Shown in pieces: positions 1 to 6,303 of a DNA stretch of 8,614 nt. The first letter of the stretch is position 1, and the number at the start of each line of letters is the position of its first letter. The stretch spans positions 1 through 8,614 of the forward strand of contig JAEYWA010000006.1 of NCBI GenBank assembly GCA_023431385.1. The letters are read 5' to 3'. The translations under genes and the position numbers were made by a program. The notes beneath the pieces were generated by a model. The model did not search any database. It saw nothing but the letters and a program-made list of their open reading frames with translations, and was not told where the DNA came from. Source of the DNA: Bacillota bacterium. Lineage in GTDB: Bacteria > Bacillota > Clostridia > Acetivibrionales > DSM-1351.

Positions 1-1
1 C

Positions 2-22
2 GGAAAGGCTAATGATAAATGA
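2..22 (+). CDS. Possible C-terminal end of an upstream gene (partial)
   Basis: One forward frame is open from the window edge and ends in TGA at 20-22, giving a tail GKANDK. If real, its stop overlaps the ruvC start as ATGA (19-22), a common arrangement for translational coupling. A second frame stops at 10-12 and could instead be the end of the upstream gene. Six residues cannot identify a product. YebC-family genes often precede ruvC in Firmicutes, but nothing here shows that. Confidence 0.25.
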   Translation, partial: GKANDK

Positions 23-519
23 TTATAATGGGTATTGACCCCGGGTTTGCAATAACAGGGTTTGGTGTTGTAAAATATGAAGGGAACAAATTTTCGGTTT
101 TGGATTACGGCGCTGTTACCACTGAAGCGTCAATGAAGCTTTCCCAGAGACTTTTAGTCCTAAGCAACAGGCTTGAAGAATTAATAGATAAGCATAAACC
201 GGATGCTATCTCTATTGAAGAGCTGTTTTTCAACAAGAATATTAAAACAGCTCTTACAGTTGGGCATGGCAGAGGAGTGGCAGTCTTGGCTGCTGCCAAA
301 TCCGGGGTTGATATTTTTGAATATACCCCCCTGCAGGTCAAGCAGTCGGTAGTTGGATATGGAAGGGCAGAAAAAGCCCAAATTCAGCAGATGGTAAAGG
401 CAATACTTAATCTGAATGCAATACCAAAACCGGATGATGTGGCCGATGCTCTTGCTGTAGCCATCTGTCACGGCAACTCCCACAGGATGGGTGCGGTGCT
501 GGGGAATAAGTCGTACTGA
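19..519 (+). CDS. ruvC: Crossover junction endodeoxyribonuclease RuvC
   Basis: RuvC is the Mg-dependent dimeric nuclease that cuts Holliday junctions by symmetric nicks after RuvAB branch migration, acting in the cytoplasm on recombination intermediates. The 166-residue protein is close to the family's usual length (about 173 in E. coli). It opens with GIDPG, with catalytic D7. E67 follows in SIEELFF, and D140 and D143 lie in PDDVADALAVAICH, completing the acidic tetrad of the RNase H-like fold. The start at 19 is chosen over the in-frame ATG at 28 because GGAAAGG at 2-8 lies 10 nt upstream of it. It is first of the ruvC-ruvA-ruvB series, and a heptamer repeat array begins one base after its stop. 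Identity is secure; only the exact start is slightly open. Confidence 0.97.
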   Translation: MIIMGIDPGFAITGFGVVKYEGNKFSVLDYGAVTTEASMKLSQRLLVLSNRLEELIDKHKPDAISIEELFFNKNIKTALTVGHGRGVAVLAAAKSGVDIFEYTPLQVKQSVVGYGRAEKAQIQQMVKAILNLNAIPKPDDVADALAVAICHGNSHRMGAVLGNKSY

Positions 520-589
520 GTTGGAGGTAGGAAGTTGGAAGAAGGAAGTAGGATGTTAGAAGTTCGAGGTTAGAAGTAGGATGTAAGGG
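520..589 (+). repeat. Ten degenerate tandem heptamers between ruvC and ruvA
   Basis: Read in steps of seven from 520, every unit begins with G and nearly all fit GTWGGAA with substitutions, for example GTTGGAG, GTAGGAA, GTTAGAA and GTAGGAT. Within the array GAAGTAGGATGT recurs exactly at 545-556 and 573-584, and GTTAGAAGT at 555-563 and 569-577. The array is purine-rich on the + strand, non-coding, and begins directly after the ruvC stop codon (517-519). It resembles the short tandem heptanucleotide repeats known from intergenic DNA of some bacteria, but its family membership and function are unknown. Confidence 0.8.
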
Positions 590-628
590 ATTTGACGTAA
601 CAAATAAGCCTTATAATGGAGGTTATTC

Positions 629-1234
629 ATGTTTGCATACATAAAAGGAACACTTGAGGCTAAAGGCAATGACAGTATTATTGTGGAAGCAGGCGGCATA
701 GGGTACAGGATATATACTGCACTTTCTACAATAAACGCTGTAGGTCAGCTGTCAGCTCCGGTGAAAATATATACTCATTATTATGTCAGGGAAGATATTG
801 CCGCCCTGTATGGTTTCTATACAATGGATGAACTGGGGATGTTCGACATGCTCATCACTGTCTCCGGGGTTGGCCCTAAGGCAGCAATATCTATGATTTC
901 AACGCTTTCACCATCCAGGTTTGCGCTGGCGGTAGTTTCACAGGATACAAAATCTCTGTCAAAAGCTCCTGGTATTGGTCCCAAAATGGCTCAGCGTATT
1001 ATACTGGAGCTGAAGGACAAAATATCAAAGGAGCAGCTGACAGCCGGAACCTTGTCAGAGACCGGGCCGGTTATTGAAAGCGGTACCCTGAATTCTGTAT
1101 CTGAAGCTGTCAGTGCTCTTATGGTTTTGGGCTACAGCTCCTATGAGGCATCTGGTGCTGTAAGTAAGGCATATCAGGAAGGTATGGGCGTTGAAGAACT
1201 AATAACGAAAACATTGAAGTCATTGTCAAAGTAG
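629..1234 (+). CDS. ruvA: Holliday junction branch migration protein RuvA
   Basis: RuvA forms a tetramer that clamps the four-way junction and loads the RuvB motor rings. The 201-residue protein has the three expected domains. The OB-fold (about 1-62) includes VREDIAALYGF, with E55 and D56 at the acidic-pin positions that keep the junction open. The double helix-hairpin-helix region has SGVGPK at 79-84 and PGIGPK at 114-119, which contact the DNA backbone. A variable linker (about 135-155) leads to the C-terminal RuvB-binding domain (about 156-201, SVSEAVSALMVLGYS). The start is fixed by GGAGG at 618-622, six nt upstream. It lies between ruvC (109-nt gap) and ruvB (207-nt gap), a looser spacing than the usual tight ruvAB pair. 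It is probably co-transcribed from upstream, since no convincing promoter lies in the gap. Confidence 0.98.
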   Translation: MFAYIKGTLEAKGNDSIIVEAGGIGYRIYTALSTINAVGQLSAPVKIYTHYYVREDIAALYGFYTMDELGMFDMLITVSGVGPKAAISMISTLSPSRFALAVVSQDTKSLSKAPGIGPKMAQRIILELKDKISKEQLTAGTLSETGPVIESGTLNSVSEAVSALMVLGYSSYEASGAVSKAYQEGMGVEELITKTLKSLSK

Positions 1235-1237
1235 ATA

Positions 1238-1265
1238 AAAAATTAAAAGTGAAAAATTAAAAGCG
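1238..1265 (+). repeat. AT-rich 14-nt tandem repeat after ruvA
   Basis: AAAAATTAAAAGTG (1238-1251) is followed directly by AAAAATTAAAAGCG (1252-1265), matching at 13 of 14 positions. Each half can also be read as two related heptamers (AAAAATT then AAAAGYG), so the period is 7/14, as in the purine-rich array after ruvC. It starts three bases past the ruvA stop and is non-coding. Confidence 0.75.
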
Positions 1266-1336
1266 TAGCAAAGTATTCGCTACATTGCGATAAAGAATAT
1301 AAATTGTCATTACATTTTGTGGCTTAGGAGGATAGA

Positions 1337-1387
1337 GTGGAAAATGCATGTGGAAAGATTATTGTGAATTTCACGCAGCAGCCATAG
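1337..1387 (+). CDS. Possible 16-codon leader peptide in the ruvA-ruvB gap
   Basis: A GTG at 1337 has a full AGGAGG (1326-1331) five nt upstream, one of the best ribosome binding sites in the window. Translation would give MENACGKIIVNFTQQP and stop at TAG 1385-1387. Ignoring that TAG, the same frame continues through a hydrophobic stretch (HVFLLLFMYALCA) to a TAG at 1427-1429, just upstream of ruvB, so this may be a broken small membrane-peptide gene. A second start, ATG 1344, gives only MHVERLL. I recognise no homologue. It could be a leader peptide, a gene remnant or chance; only the ribosome binding site argues for translation. Confidence 0.25.
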   Translation: MENACGKIIVNFTQQP

Positions 1388-1409
1388 CATGTCTTTTTAT
1401 TACTATTTA

Positions 1410-1444
1410 TGTATGCGCTATGCGCGTAGATGGGAGATAATATG
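1410..1444 (+). repeat. Copy 1 of a duplicated initiation-region segment (before ruvB)
   Basis: This 35-nt stretch matches 2447-2481 at 32 of 35 positions. The differences are 1414 T/A, 1423 C/T and 1438 T/C. It includes GCGCTATG (1415-1422), the ribosome binding site GGGAG (1432-1436) and the ruvB ATG (1442-1444). The upstream in-frame ATG at 1430 has no ribosome binding site before it, so GGGAG selects the ATG at 1442. Confidence 0.85.
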
Positions 1445-2440
1445 TCCGAGGAAAGATTAATAGACAGGGAATCAAGAGTGGATGATTTTGATGAAGTGGG
1501 CTTACGTCCAAAAAAACTTGATGAATATATAGGGCAATTAAAGGTAAAGAACAATCTAACAGTATTTATAGAAGCTGCAAAACAAAGGAAAGAGGCTTTG
1601 GACCATGTTTTGCTTTATGGACCTCCAGGTTTGGGAAAAACAACTCTTGCCAGTATTATTTCTGCAGAAATGGGAGTCAACCTGAGAATAACTTCGGGAC
1701 CGGCTATTGAAAAAGCTGGTGATTTAGCTGCTATACTTACAAACCTCGGTACTCATGATGTTTTGTTTATAGATGAAATACACCGCCTGAATCGGAGCGT
1801 TGAGGAGATACTGTATCCTGCAATGGAGGACTACGCTCTTGACATCATAATAGGAAAGGGACCCAGTGCACGTTCCATAAGACTTGACCTTCCAAAGTTT
1901 ACATTAATTGGAGCCACGACAAGAGCCGGTCTGCTTACAGCGCCGTTAAGGGATAGGTTTGGTGTTATAAATAAACTTGAAATGTATACGGCTGAGGAAT
2001 TAAAGCAGATAGTAAAGCGGTCAGCAGGCATACTGAATATTGAACTTCAGGAAAATGGCGCCTACGAGATTGCAAGAAGGTCCAGAGGTACTCCCAGAAT
2101 CGCGAACAGGCTTCTAAAGAGAGTAAGGGATTTTGCTCAGGTTATCGGAGGGGGTGTTATTGACCTGAAGGTGGCAAAGCATGCGCTTGATGCTCTTGAA
2201 GTAGATGAAATAGGTCTTGACGGAGTGGATAGAAATATGCTTTTAAGTATTATAAATAAATTTGGAGGAGGTCCTGTAGGACTTGATACTCTAGCAGCTT
2301 CTATCGGTGAAGATCCCGGTACTATAGAAGATGTTTATGAGCCCTATTTAATACAGCTTGGGTTTATAAACAAGACACCCAGAGGAAGAATGGCAACGAA
2401 GAATGCTTACAGTCATTTCGGTTTGGAATTCAATTCATAA
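1442..2440 (+). CDS. ruvB: Holliday junction ATP-dependent DNA helicase RuvB
   Basis: RuvB is the AAA+ ATPase whose hexameric rings pump DNA through the RuvA-bound junction, driving branch migration. The 332-residue protein matches the family length (about 334 in B. subtilis). Walker A is GPPGLGKT at about 60-67, and Walker B is LFIDEIHR with D111/E112. Sensor 1 lies in GATTRAG (157-163), and the arginine-finger region is PLRDRFG (168-174). The sensor 2 motif GTPRIANRLLKR follows, then a C-terminal winged-helix domain (about 255-332) with IGEDPGTIEDVYEPYLIQLGF. The start at 1442 is preferred to the in-frame ATG at 1430, because GGGAG at 1432-1436 is spaced for 1442 and no such site precedes 1430. 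Its initiation region is duplicated in front of queH. No clear promoter of its own is visible. Confidence 0.98.
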   Translation: MSEERLIDRESRVDDFDEVGLRPKKLDEYIGQLKVKNNLTVFIEAAKQRKEALDHVLLYGPPGLGKTTLASIISAEMGVNLRITSGPAIEKAGDLAAILTNLGTHDVLFIDEIHRLNRSVEEILYPAMEDYALDIIIGKGPSARSIRLDLPKFTLIGATTRAGLLTAPLRDRFGVINKLEMYTAEELKQIVKRSAGILNIELQENGAYEIARRSRGTPRIANRLLKRVRDFAQVIGGGVIDLKVAKHALDALEVDEIGLDGVDRNMLLSIINKFGGGPVGLDTLAASIGEDPGTIEDVYEPYLIQLGFINKTPRGRMATKNAYSHFGLEFNS

Positions 2441-2446
2441 TATATT

Positions 2447-2481
2447 TGTAAGCGCTATGTGCGTAGATGGGAGACAATATG
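2447..2481 (+). repeat. Copy 2 of the duplicated initiation-region segment (before queH)
   Basis: This is the second copy of the 35-nt segment at 1410-1444, with three mismatches. It starts seven bases after the ruvB stop and supplies GGGAG (2469-2473) and the queH ATG (2479-2481). As in copy 1, an upstream in-frame ATG (2467) would add the same four residues, MGDN, but lacks a ribosome binding site. One of the three differences is GAT to GAC in that hypothetical extension. Confidence 0.85.
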
Positions 2482-2991
2482 AATATACTTTTACACATGT
2501 GCTGCGGACCTTGTTCAACCTATCCTGTTCAAGAGCTGCTTAAAGAAGGTTTTGATATCCAGGGATATTTCTATAATCCGAATATACATCCACTGGAGGA
2601 ATATAAAAAAAGAAAAGAAAATGTTAATAAATTTTGCACTATTACCGGTATTCCTATCATCTTTAATGATGATTTTAGGCAGGAGGAGTGGGAGACCATG
2701 GAGGATAAGGGAACTGCAAGGTGTAGCAGATGCTATAGCCTCAGAATGGAGGAAGTTGCCCGGTACGCATCTGAAAACGGTTATAATGCCTTTACTACTA
2801 CCTTACTGGTGAGTCCATACCAAAAACATGACTTAATAAAGGAACTCGGAGAGTCTTACGGTAAAAAGTATGGTGTTGAGTTTGCTTACCGGGATTTCAG
2901 GCCTGGCTTCAGGCAGGGACAGCAAATGGCTAAAGAAATGGAGATCTACCGCCAAAAGTATTGTGGGTGTATTTTATCTGTCAATGGATAA
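2479..2991 (+). CDS. queH: Epoxyqueuosine reductase QueH (formerly DUF208)
   Basis: QueH performs the last step of queuosine synthesis, reducing epoxyqueuosine to queuosine at the wobble position of GUN-anticodon tRNAs. It is a metalloenzyme that replaces the unrelated cobalamin-dependent QueG in many bacteria. The 170-residue protein shows the family's cysteine pattern: MCCGPC at the N-terminus (C8, C9, C12), CSRC in the middle (C82, C85) and YCGC near the C-terminus (C162, C164), which supply the iron-sulfur ligands and redox cysteines. YFYNPNIHPLEEY, SPYQKHDLI and DFRPGFRQGQ are also typical. The start at 2479 follows GGGAG at 2469-2473. It sits 38 nt after ruvB. In B. subtilis the queuosine genes queA and tgt follow ruvAB, so the neighbourhood is plausible. 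Confidence 0.93.
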   Translation: MNILLHMCCGPCSTYPVQELLKEGFDIQGYFYNPNIHPLEEYKKRKENVNKFCTITGIPIIFNDDFRQEEWETMEDKGTARCSRCYSLRMEEVARYASENGYNAFTTTLLVSPYQKHDLIKELGESYGKKYGVEFAYRDFRPGFRQGQQMAKEMEIYRQKYCGCILSVNG

Positions 2992-3054
2992 AGTTCCCCT
3001 TTTTTTACATTTAAATTACATTTTTTTTAAATCTCCTGCAATATGTATCCTGTT

Positions 3055-3084
3055 TTGCCAAAGTAATAGTATAATTGTTATAAG
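3055..3084 (+). promoter_or_regulatory. Probable sigma-A promoter of the amidase gene
   Basis: TTGCCA (3055-3060) and TATAAG (3079-3084) each match the sigma-A consensus at five of six positions, with an 18-nt spacer. Transcription would begin near 3091, giving a leader of about 44 nt. A 14-bp inverted repeat covers the spacer and the start-site region, so the promoter may be regulated. Confidence 0.55.
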
Positions 3085-3103
3085 ACGGCAATAATTATAC
3101 TAT
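3066..3103 (+). repeat. 14-bp inverted repeat over the amidase promoter
   Basis: The arms are ATAGTATAATTGTT (3066-3079) and AATAATTATACTAT (3090-3103). They are complementary throughout apart from one G:T pair and are separated by 10 nt. No T-run follows on either strand, so it does not look like a terminator. Its position over the -10 box and start site suits a protein-binding operator or a leader hairpin; which one is inference. Confidence 0.65.
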
Positions 3104-3134
3104 AACTTGACAGATAAGCTTGACGGGGTGACAA

Positions 3135-4997
3135 ATGATAAAAAGAGTAGGTATGAAGAAATTTATTACAGGAATAATTTTATTCTGCATTTTAGTATTA
3201 TCTCAAAATGTAGTTTTTGGAGCGCAATCATTAACACTGAAATATGATAACAAATCAGTTAAGTATTCAGGCGTTTCTTACAAAATTACAATTGATAATA
3301 AGGAAGTTAAAACCGATTTTCCCGGAATAGTGTTCAATAAGGCAACTATGTTCCCTCTGAGACCCGTTTTTGAAGCCCTTGGTGGAACTGTTGTCTGGAA
3401 CAGTAAAACTCAGATTATGGACATAACCTACAGGGACAACAAGTATCAATTTCAGAATAACAGTTCAAGTGCCAAAATCAATGGGAAAACCGTTAAAATG
3501 AGTTCAGCGGCAAAGAAGATAAATGACAGACTTATCGTTCCTGTGGATTTTCTCAAAAATATTAAAGGACTTACATATTCTATAGATAATAAGACTGCTT
3601 TAATAAAGGTAACTTCAAGTTTTATAGGTTCGGTAAAGGAAATAAGCACTACTGATTCGGAAGACAAAGCCATAGTAACCTTGAGAATGAATGACCATAA
3701 AGGCTATCAGTATTACAGGCTGACCAATCCAAACCGAATTGTTGTAGAGTTCAAAAATATTAAGACTTCACCAAAGGATATTGAGACGGTTTCTCAACGA
3801 ATCAGCGGTATAAGTGTTGCTGCCCTGTCCGAGAATTCTGCTAGTGTTACAATAAGCCTCAACGAGATGGCAAATTTCACTGTTACTGATATAGGAGATG
3901 GATGCAGAATAACTGTCGAAAAGCCTATTAATGCAAATCTGTCCTATGAAAACAGTTACGACAGGGTCTATTTAGCTCTGAAAAATATTAAGCTTACGGA
4001 AAACCGTGAAAAAGACGGTAATATATATATTGCAGAAAAGTATAAGCATGAGTATGATAAGGATAATTTGAAATACACCATTACAATTGATTCAGCAGAA
4101 CCTATCAGCTTAATGGATGAGGTATACAACATCAATGATTCACGCATAAGTACCGTTGAAATTTATAGAGACAAGGAAACTCAGGATACTAAGATAGTAA
4201 TTAATACAAAACAGGAGTTTGTATTTCTTGCAGCCTATAATGACAAACGTATGCAAACCGAAATAAACTTACTTACACCCGCCAAAGAAGGTGAGGTGCT
4301 GGTAGTTATCGATGCAGGTCACGGCGGTCAGGATCCTGGTACAAATAGCGGAAAGGTGTTGGAAAAGGACTTAAATCTGGCTATTGCACTGAAGTTGGAG
4401 GCACTTCTGAAGGAAAAAAATATTAAAACCTTTATGCTTCGTCAGGATGACACGTTTGTAGGTTTATATGACAGACCATATATTGCAAATGCTTTAAATG
4501 CAACGCTGTTTATTAGTATACACCATAATGGTGTTGACAATACAAAAATTAGTGGCACTGAAACTTTATATTACCCTGAAACTAAAGGAGATCCTTCCTT
4601 TACCGGCGAAAAATTTGCCAAACTGGTGCAGGAATCTTTGATGAACAAGCTTAATTCAGTCAATAGAAAAACTATTGAAAGGCCTGGACTTGTAGTGCTT
4701 AAATATACAGAAATGCCGGCTATACTTGCTGAAATAGGCTTTGTCACCAATCCGGCAGAACTTAAAAAACTTATTGACCCGACATACCAGCAGAAAGCCG
4801 CAGATGCACTGAACGAAGCAATAATAAAAGCGCTTGAGATACTTGAAACTGAAAAAAAAACCGGAACAGAATTGGAAAATGAAAGCAATCCAAACAATGA
4901 AGTCAACCCAAGCTCTGGAGATATTACTGAGCCAGGTCCCGATACAGGACCAGCTGAGAAAGGTACTGATCAGCAAGATGAGGATGGATTTATCTAG
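3135..4997 (+). CDS. Secreted N-acetylmuramoyl-L-alanine amidase with AMIN and copper-amine-oxidase-like domains
   Basis: This 620-residue exported hydrolase cuts the bond between MurNAc and the stem peptide in peptidoglycan. A signal peptide (MIKRVGMKK, then a hydrophobic core to about residue 29) leads to a copper-amine-oxidase N-terminal-like domain (about 31-160; MFPLRPVFEALGGTVVWN, RLIVPVDFL), thought to bind the wall. One and probably two AMIN-type beta domains follow (about 165-265 and 270-385). The zinc-dependent Amidase_3 domain (about 387-571) has DAGHGG with H396, E410, SIHHN with H463 and catalytic E533 in AILAEIGFV, so it looks active. The tail (572-620) is acidic and rich in N, E, P, G and D, without a sorting motif. 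The start at 3135 fits GGGGTGA at 3125-3131; MKKF at 3153 would be too far. It could be a cell-separation or sporulation/germination enzyme. Confidence 0.93.
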   Translation: MIKRVGMKKFITGIILFCILVLSQNVVFGAQSLTLKYDNKSVKYSGVSYKITIDNKEVKTDFPGIVFNKATMFPLRPVFEALGGTVVWNSKTQIMDITYRDNKYQFQNNSSSAKINGKTVKMSSAAKKINDRLIVPVDFLKNIKGLTYSIDNKTALIKVTSSFIGSVKEISTTDSEDKAIVTLRMNDHKGYQYYRLTNPNRIVVEFKNIKTSPKDIETVSQRISGISVAALSENSASVTISLNEMANFTVTDIGDGCRITVEKPINANLSYENSYDRVYLALKNIKLTENREKDGNIYIAEKYKHEYDKDNLKYTITIDSAEPISLMDEVYNINDSRISTVEIYRDKETQDTKIVINTKQEFVFLAAYNDKRMQTEINLLTPAKEGEVLVVIDAGHGGQDPGTNSGKVLEKDLNLAIALKLEALLKEKNIKTFMLRQDDTFVGLYDRPYIANALNATLFISIHHNGVDNTKISGTETLYYPETKGDPSFTGEKFAKLVQESLMNKLNSVNRKTIERPGLVVLKYTEMPAILAEIGFVTNPAELKKLIDPTYQQKAADALNEAIIKALEILETEKKTGTELENESNPNNEVNPSSGDITEPGPDTGPAEKGTDQQDEDGFI

Positions 4998-5036
4998 CCG
5001 GTAAGTTCAATTTTCATATGATTGACTGAAAGTTGC

Positions 5037-5058
5037 TTTGCCGTAGTGTTACGGGAAA
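5037..5058 (+). repeat. Hairpin between the amidase and GerMN genes
   Basis: CCGTA (5041-5045) and TACGG (5050-5054) form a perfect 5-bp stem with loop GTGT. Past a single G/G mismatch it extends by TTT/AAA to 5037-5058. The following bases are A-rich, not a T-run, so an intrinsic terminator for the amidase gene is unlikely. It could be an RNA-processing or binding site. Confidence 0.4.
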
Positions 5059-5081
5059 TAATAAAAACTAAGATAATAGTC

Positions 5082-5087
5082 TATAAT
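5082..5087 (+). promoter_or_regulatory. Candidate -10 box for the GerMN lipoprotein gene
   Basis: This is a perfect TATAAT 44 nt before the start codon. At the usual distance upstream the sequence is TAATAA, which does not resemble a -35 box, and no TG extension precedes the -10. A sigma-A promoter is therefore uncertain, and an activator or another sigma factor would have to compensate. Confidence 0.35.
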
Positions 5088-5130
5088 TATTTTATGGAAA
5101 ATTTTTCTAAAATAAGGAGGACTATTTTTT

Positions 5131-6303
5131 ATGAAAAAGATTTTTAGCATAGTTTTAATTGTTATGCTATTGACTACAGGGTGTTCTTTTATTGGACAAA
5201 AGGCCTCGAAGGATGCTGAACCAATTATACCGGTAGCCATTGATTCTGCAAGTCAAGAGGTTCAGGCAAATGCATCTGCTGCTGATTCAGGAAGTGGTAC
5301 TAATAGTGAAACAGCAGGTAATTCTACAGTTTCCAGTTCGGCTGTTGTTGAAAACTCTGAGGATTTGTTCAGCAGTAATATATTGCTGGATAACGGTACA
5401 GGTCAAGGAGTATCTGCAAATAGTAGTGATAAAAGCAGTGTATTGATAGCACTATATTATAGAGACAAGGAAGGAATGCTGATTCCTGTTACAAGAAATG
5501 TATCAAAACAGGAAGGTCTTGCAAAAGCAGCAATAGGCGGCTTGATTGACCAAGCTGTAACCAGGGAGCAACTTGACTTTTATGGATTGTATCCGGTACT
5601 GCCGCAAGGAACGAAAGTAAAGGGAATGACGATAAAAAACGGCAGTGCTGTAATTGATTTTTCAAAGGAGTTTATGAATCTGGAAACAAAAGAGGACGAG
5701 CAGCTGGCAGTAACTTCGGTTGTTTATACCCTTACAGGTTTTAATACCATTTCTGATGTAAGCTTCAGAATTGATGGCAGGGTGGTCAACAATCTGAACA
5801 ACGGGACCGATATATCGGGAAACAGGAACAGGGATAATACTTTTATTAATTCAAAGGAAACAGCATTGAAGGATGGTTATATTAAGTGTGATCTGTATTA
5901 TATGACGACTAGCAATGATCAATACAATTATATGCTTCCGATATCTACACTTTTACAAAAATCAGATGACAGTCAGCTGCCTGCAATTATGTTTGCAGAA
6001 CTAAGTAAAAAGCCAGCCAGAGATAATATATATACTTCTTTTCCTGAAGGGGCCAAGCTGCTTTCATGCAGTATGGAGGAAGACTTAGCTGTTCTGGACT
6101 TCTCATCCCAGCTAACCAACTATGGAGGTAATGAAAAGGAGAATATACTTCTGAACCAGATATACTATACAATAAACCAGCTCAAGGGCATTTCGAAGGC
6201 TAAGATACTCGTAGACGGAAAAGCAACCAACTTGCCTGAAGGTTCTGAGATAGCTTTTGCCAAAAGCCTTCCAACAACCGTAAATTCAGTTATGGATCAA
6301 TAG
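5131..6303 (+). CDS. Lipoprotein with two GerMN (sporulation/spore germination) domains
   Basis: The 390-residue product begins with a lipoprotein signal peptide. MKKIFSIVLIVMLLTTGC places the lipidated cysteine at C18, so the mature protein should be anchored outside the cytoplasmic membrane. A Ser/Ala/Asn-rich linker (about 36-100) leads to two GerMN-type domains at about 103-222 and 250-372. Both carry the recurring pattern of a PxGTK- or PEGAK-like turn, a V/LxDFS strand (AVIDFSKEF; AVLDFSSQL), a LxxIxYTL/I helix and a closing ISxxxxxxDG strand. B. subtilis GerM is a two-GerMN lipoprotein involved in engulfment and germination. The location directly before rph matches B. subtilis gerM-rph. 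AAGGAGG at 5114-5120 lies 10 nt before the ATG. The domain call is firm; a sporulation role here is inferred from family and synteny. Confidence 0.9.
   Translation: MKKIFSIVLIVMLLTTGCSFIGQKASKDAEPIIPVAIDSASQEVQANASAADSGSGTNSETAGNSTVSSSAVVENSEDLFSSNILLDNGTGQGVSANSSDKSSVLIALYYRDKEGMLIPVTRNVSKQEGLAKAAIGGLIDQAVTREQLDFYGLYPVLPQGTKVKGMTIKNGSAVIDFSKEFMNLETKEDEQLAVTSVVYTLTGFNTISDVSFRIDGRVVNNLNNGTDISGNRNRDNTFINSKETALKDGYIKCDLYYMTTSNDQYNYMLPISTLLQKSDDSQLPAIMFAELSKKPARDNIYTSFPEGAKLLSCSMEEDLAVLDFSSQLTNYGGNEKENILLNQIYYTINQLKGISKAKILVDGKATNLPEGSEIAFAKSLPTTVNSVMDQ

Noticed and set aside
592..617. TTGACG and TATAAT as a ruvA promoter
   Set aside because: The spacer is only 14 nt, and the TATAAT abuts the ribosome binding site at 618, so the transcript would start after that site.
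1265..1290. Two competing hairpins (GTAGC/GCTAC and TCGC/GCGA) as an attenuator before ruvB
   Set aside because: Stems of 5 and 4 bp are expected by chance in this composition, and no T-run or other attenuator part follows.
2971..3006. Intrinsic terminator at the queH end
   Set aside because: The stem (2971-2978/2987-2994) is nearly all A/T with one G:T pair, lies partly inside the coding region, and is five bases away from the T-run. Too weak to call.
4571..4976. Long minus-strand open frames opposite the amidase gene
   Set aside because: They lie inside a clearly coding gene with catalytic motifs on the + strand, lack ribosome binding sites and show no recognisable domain.
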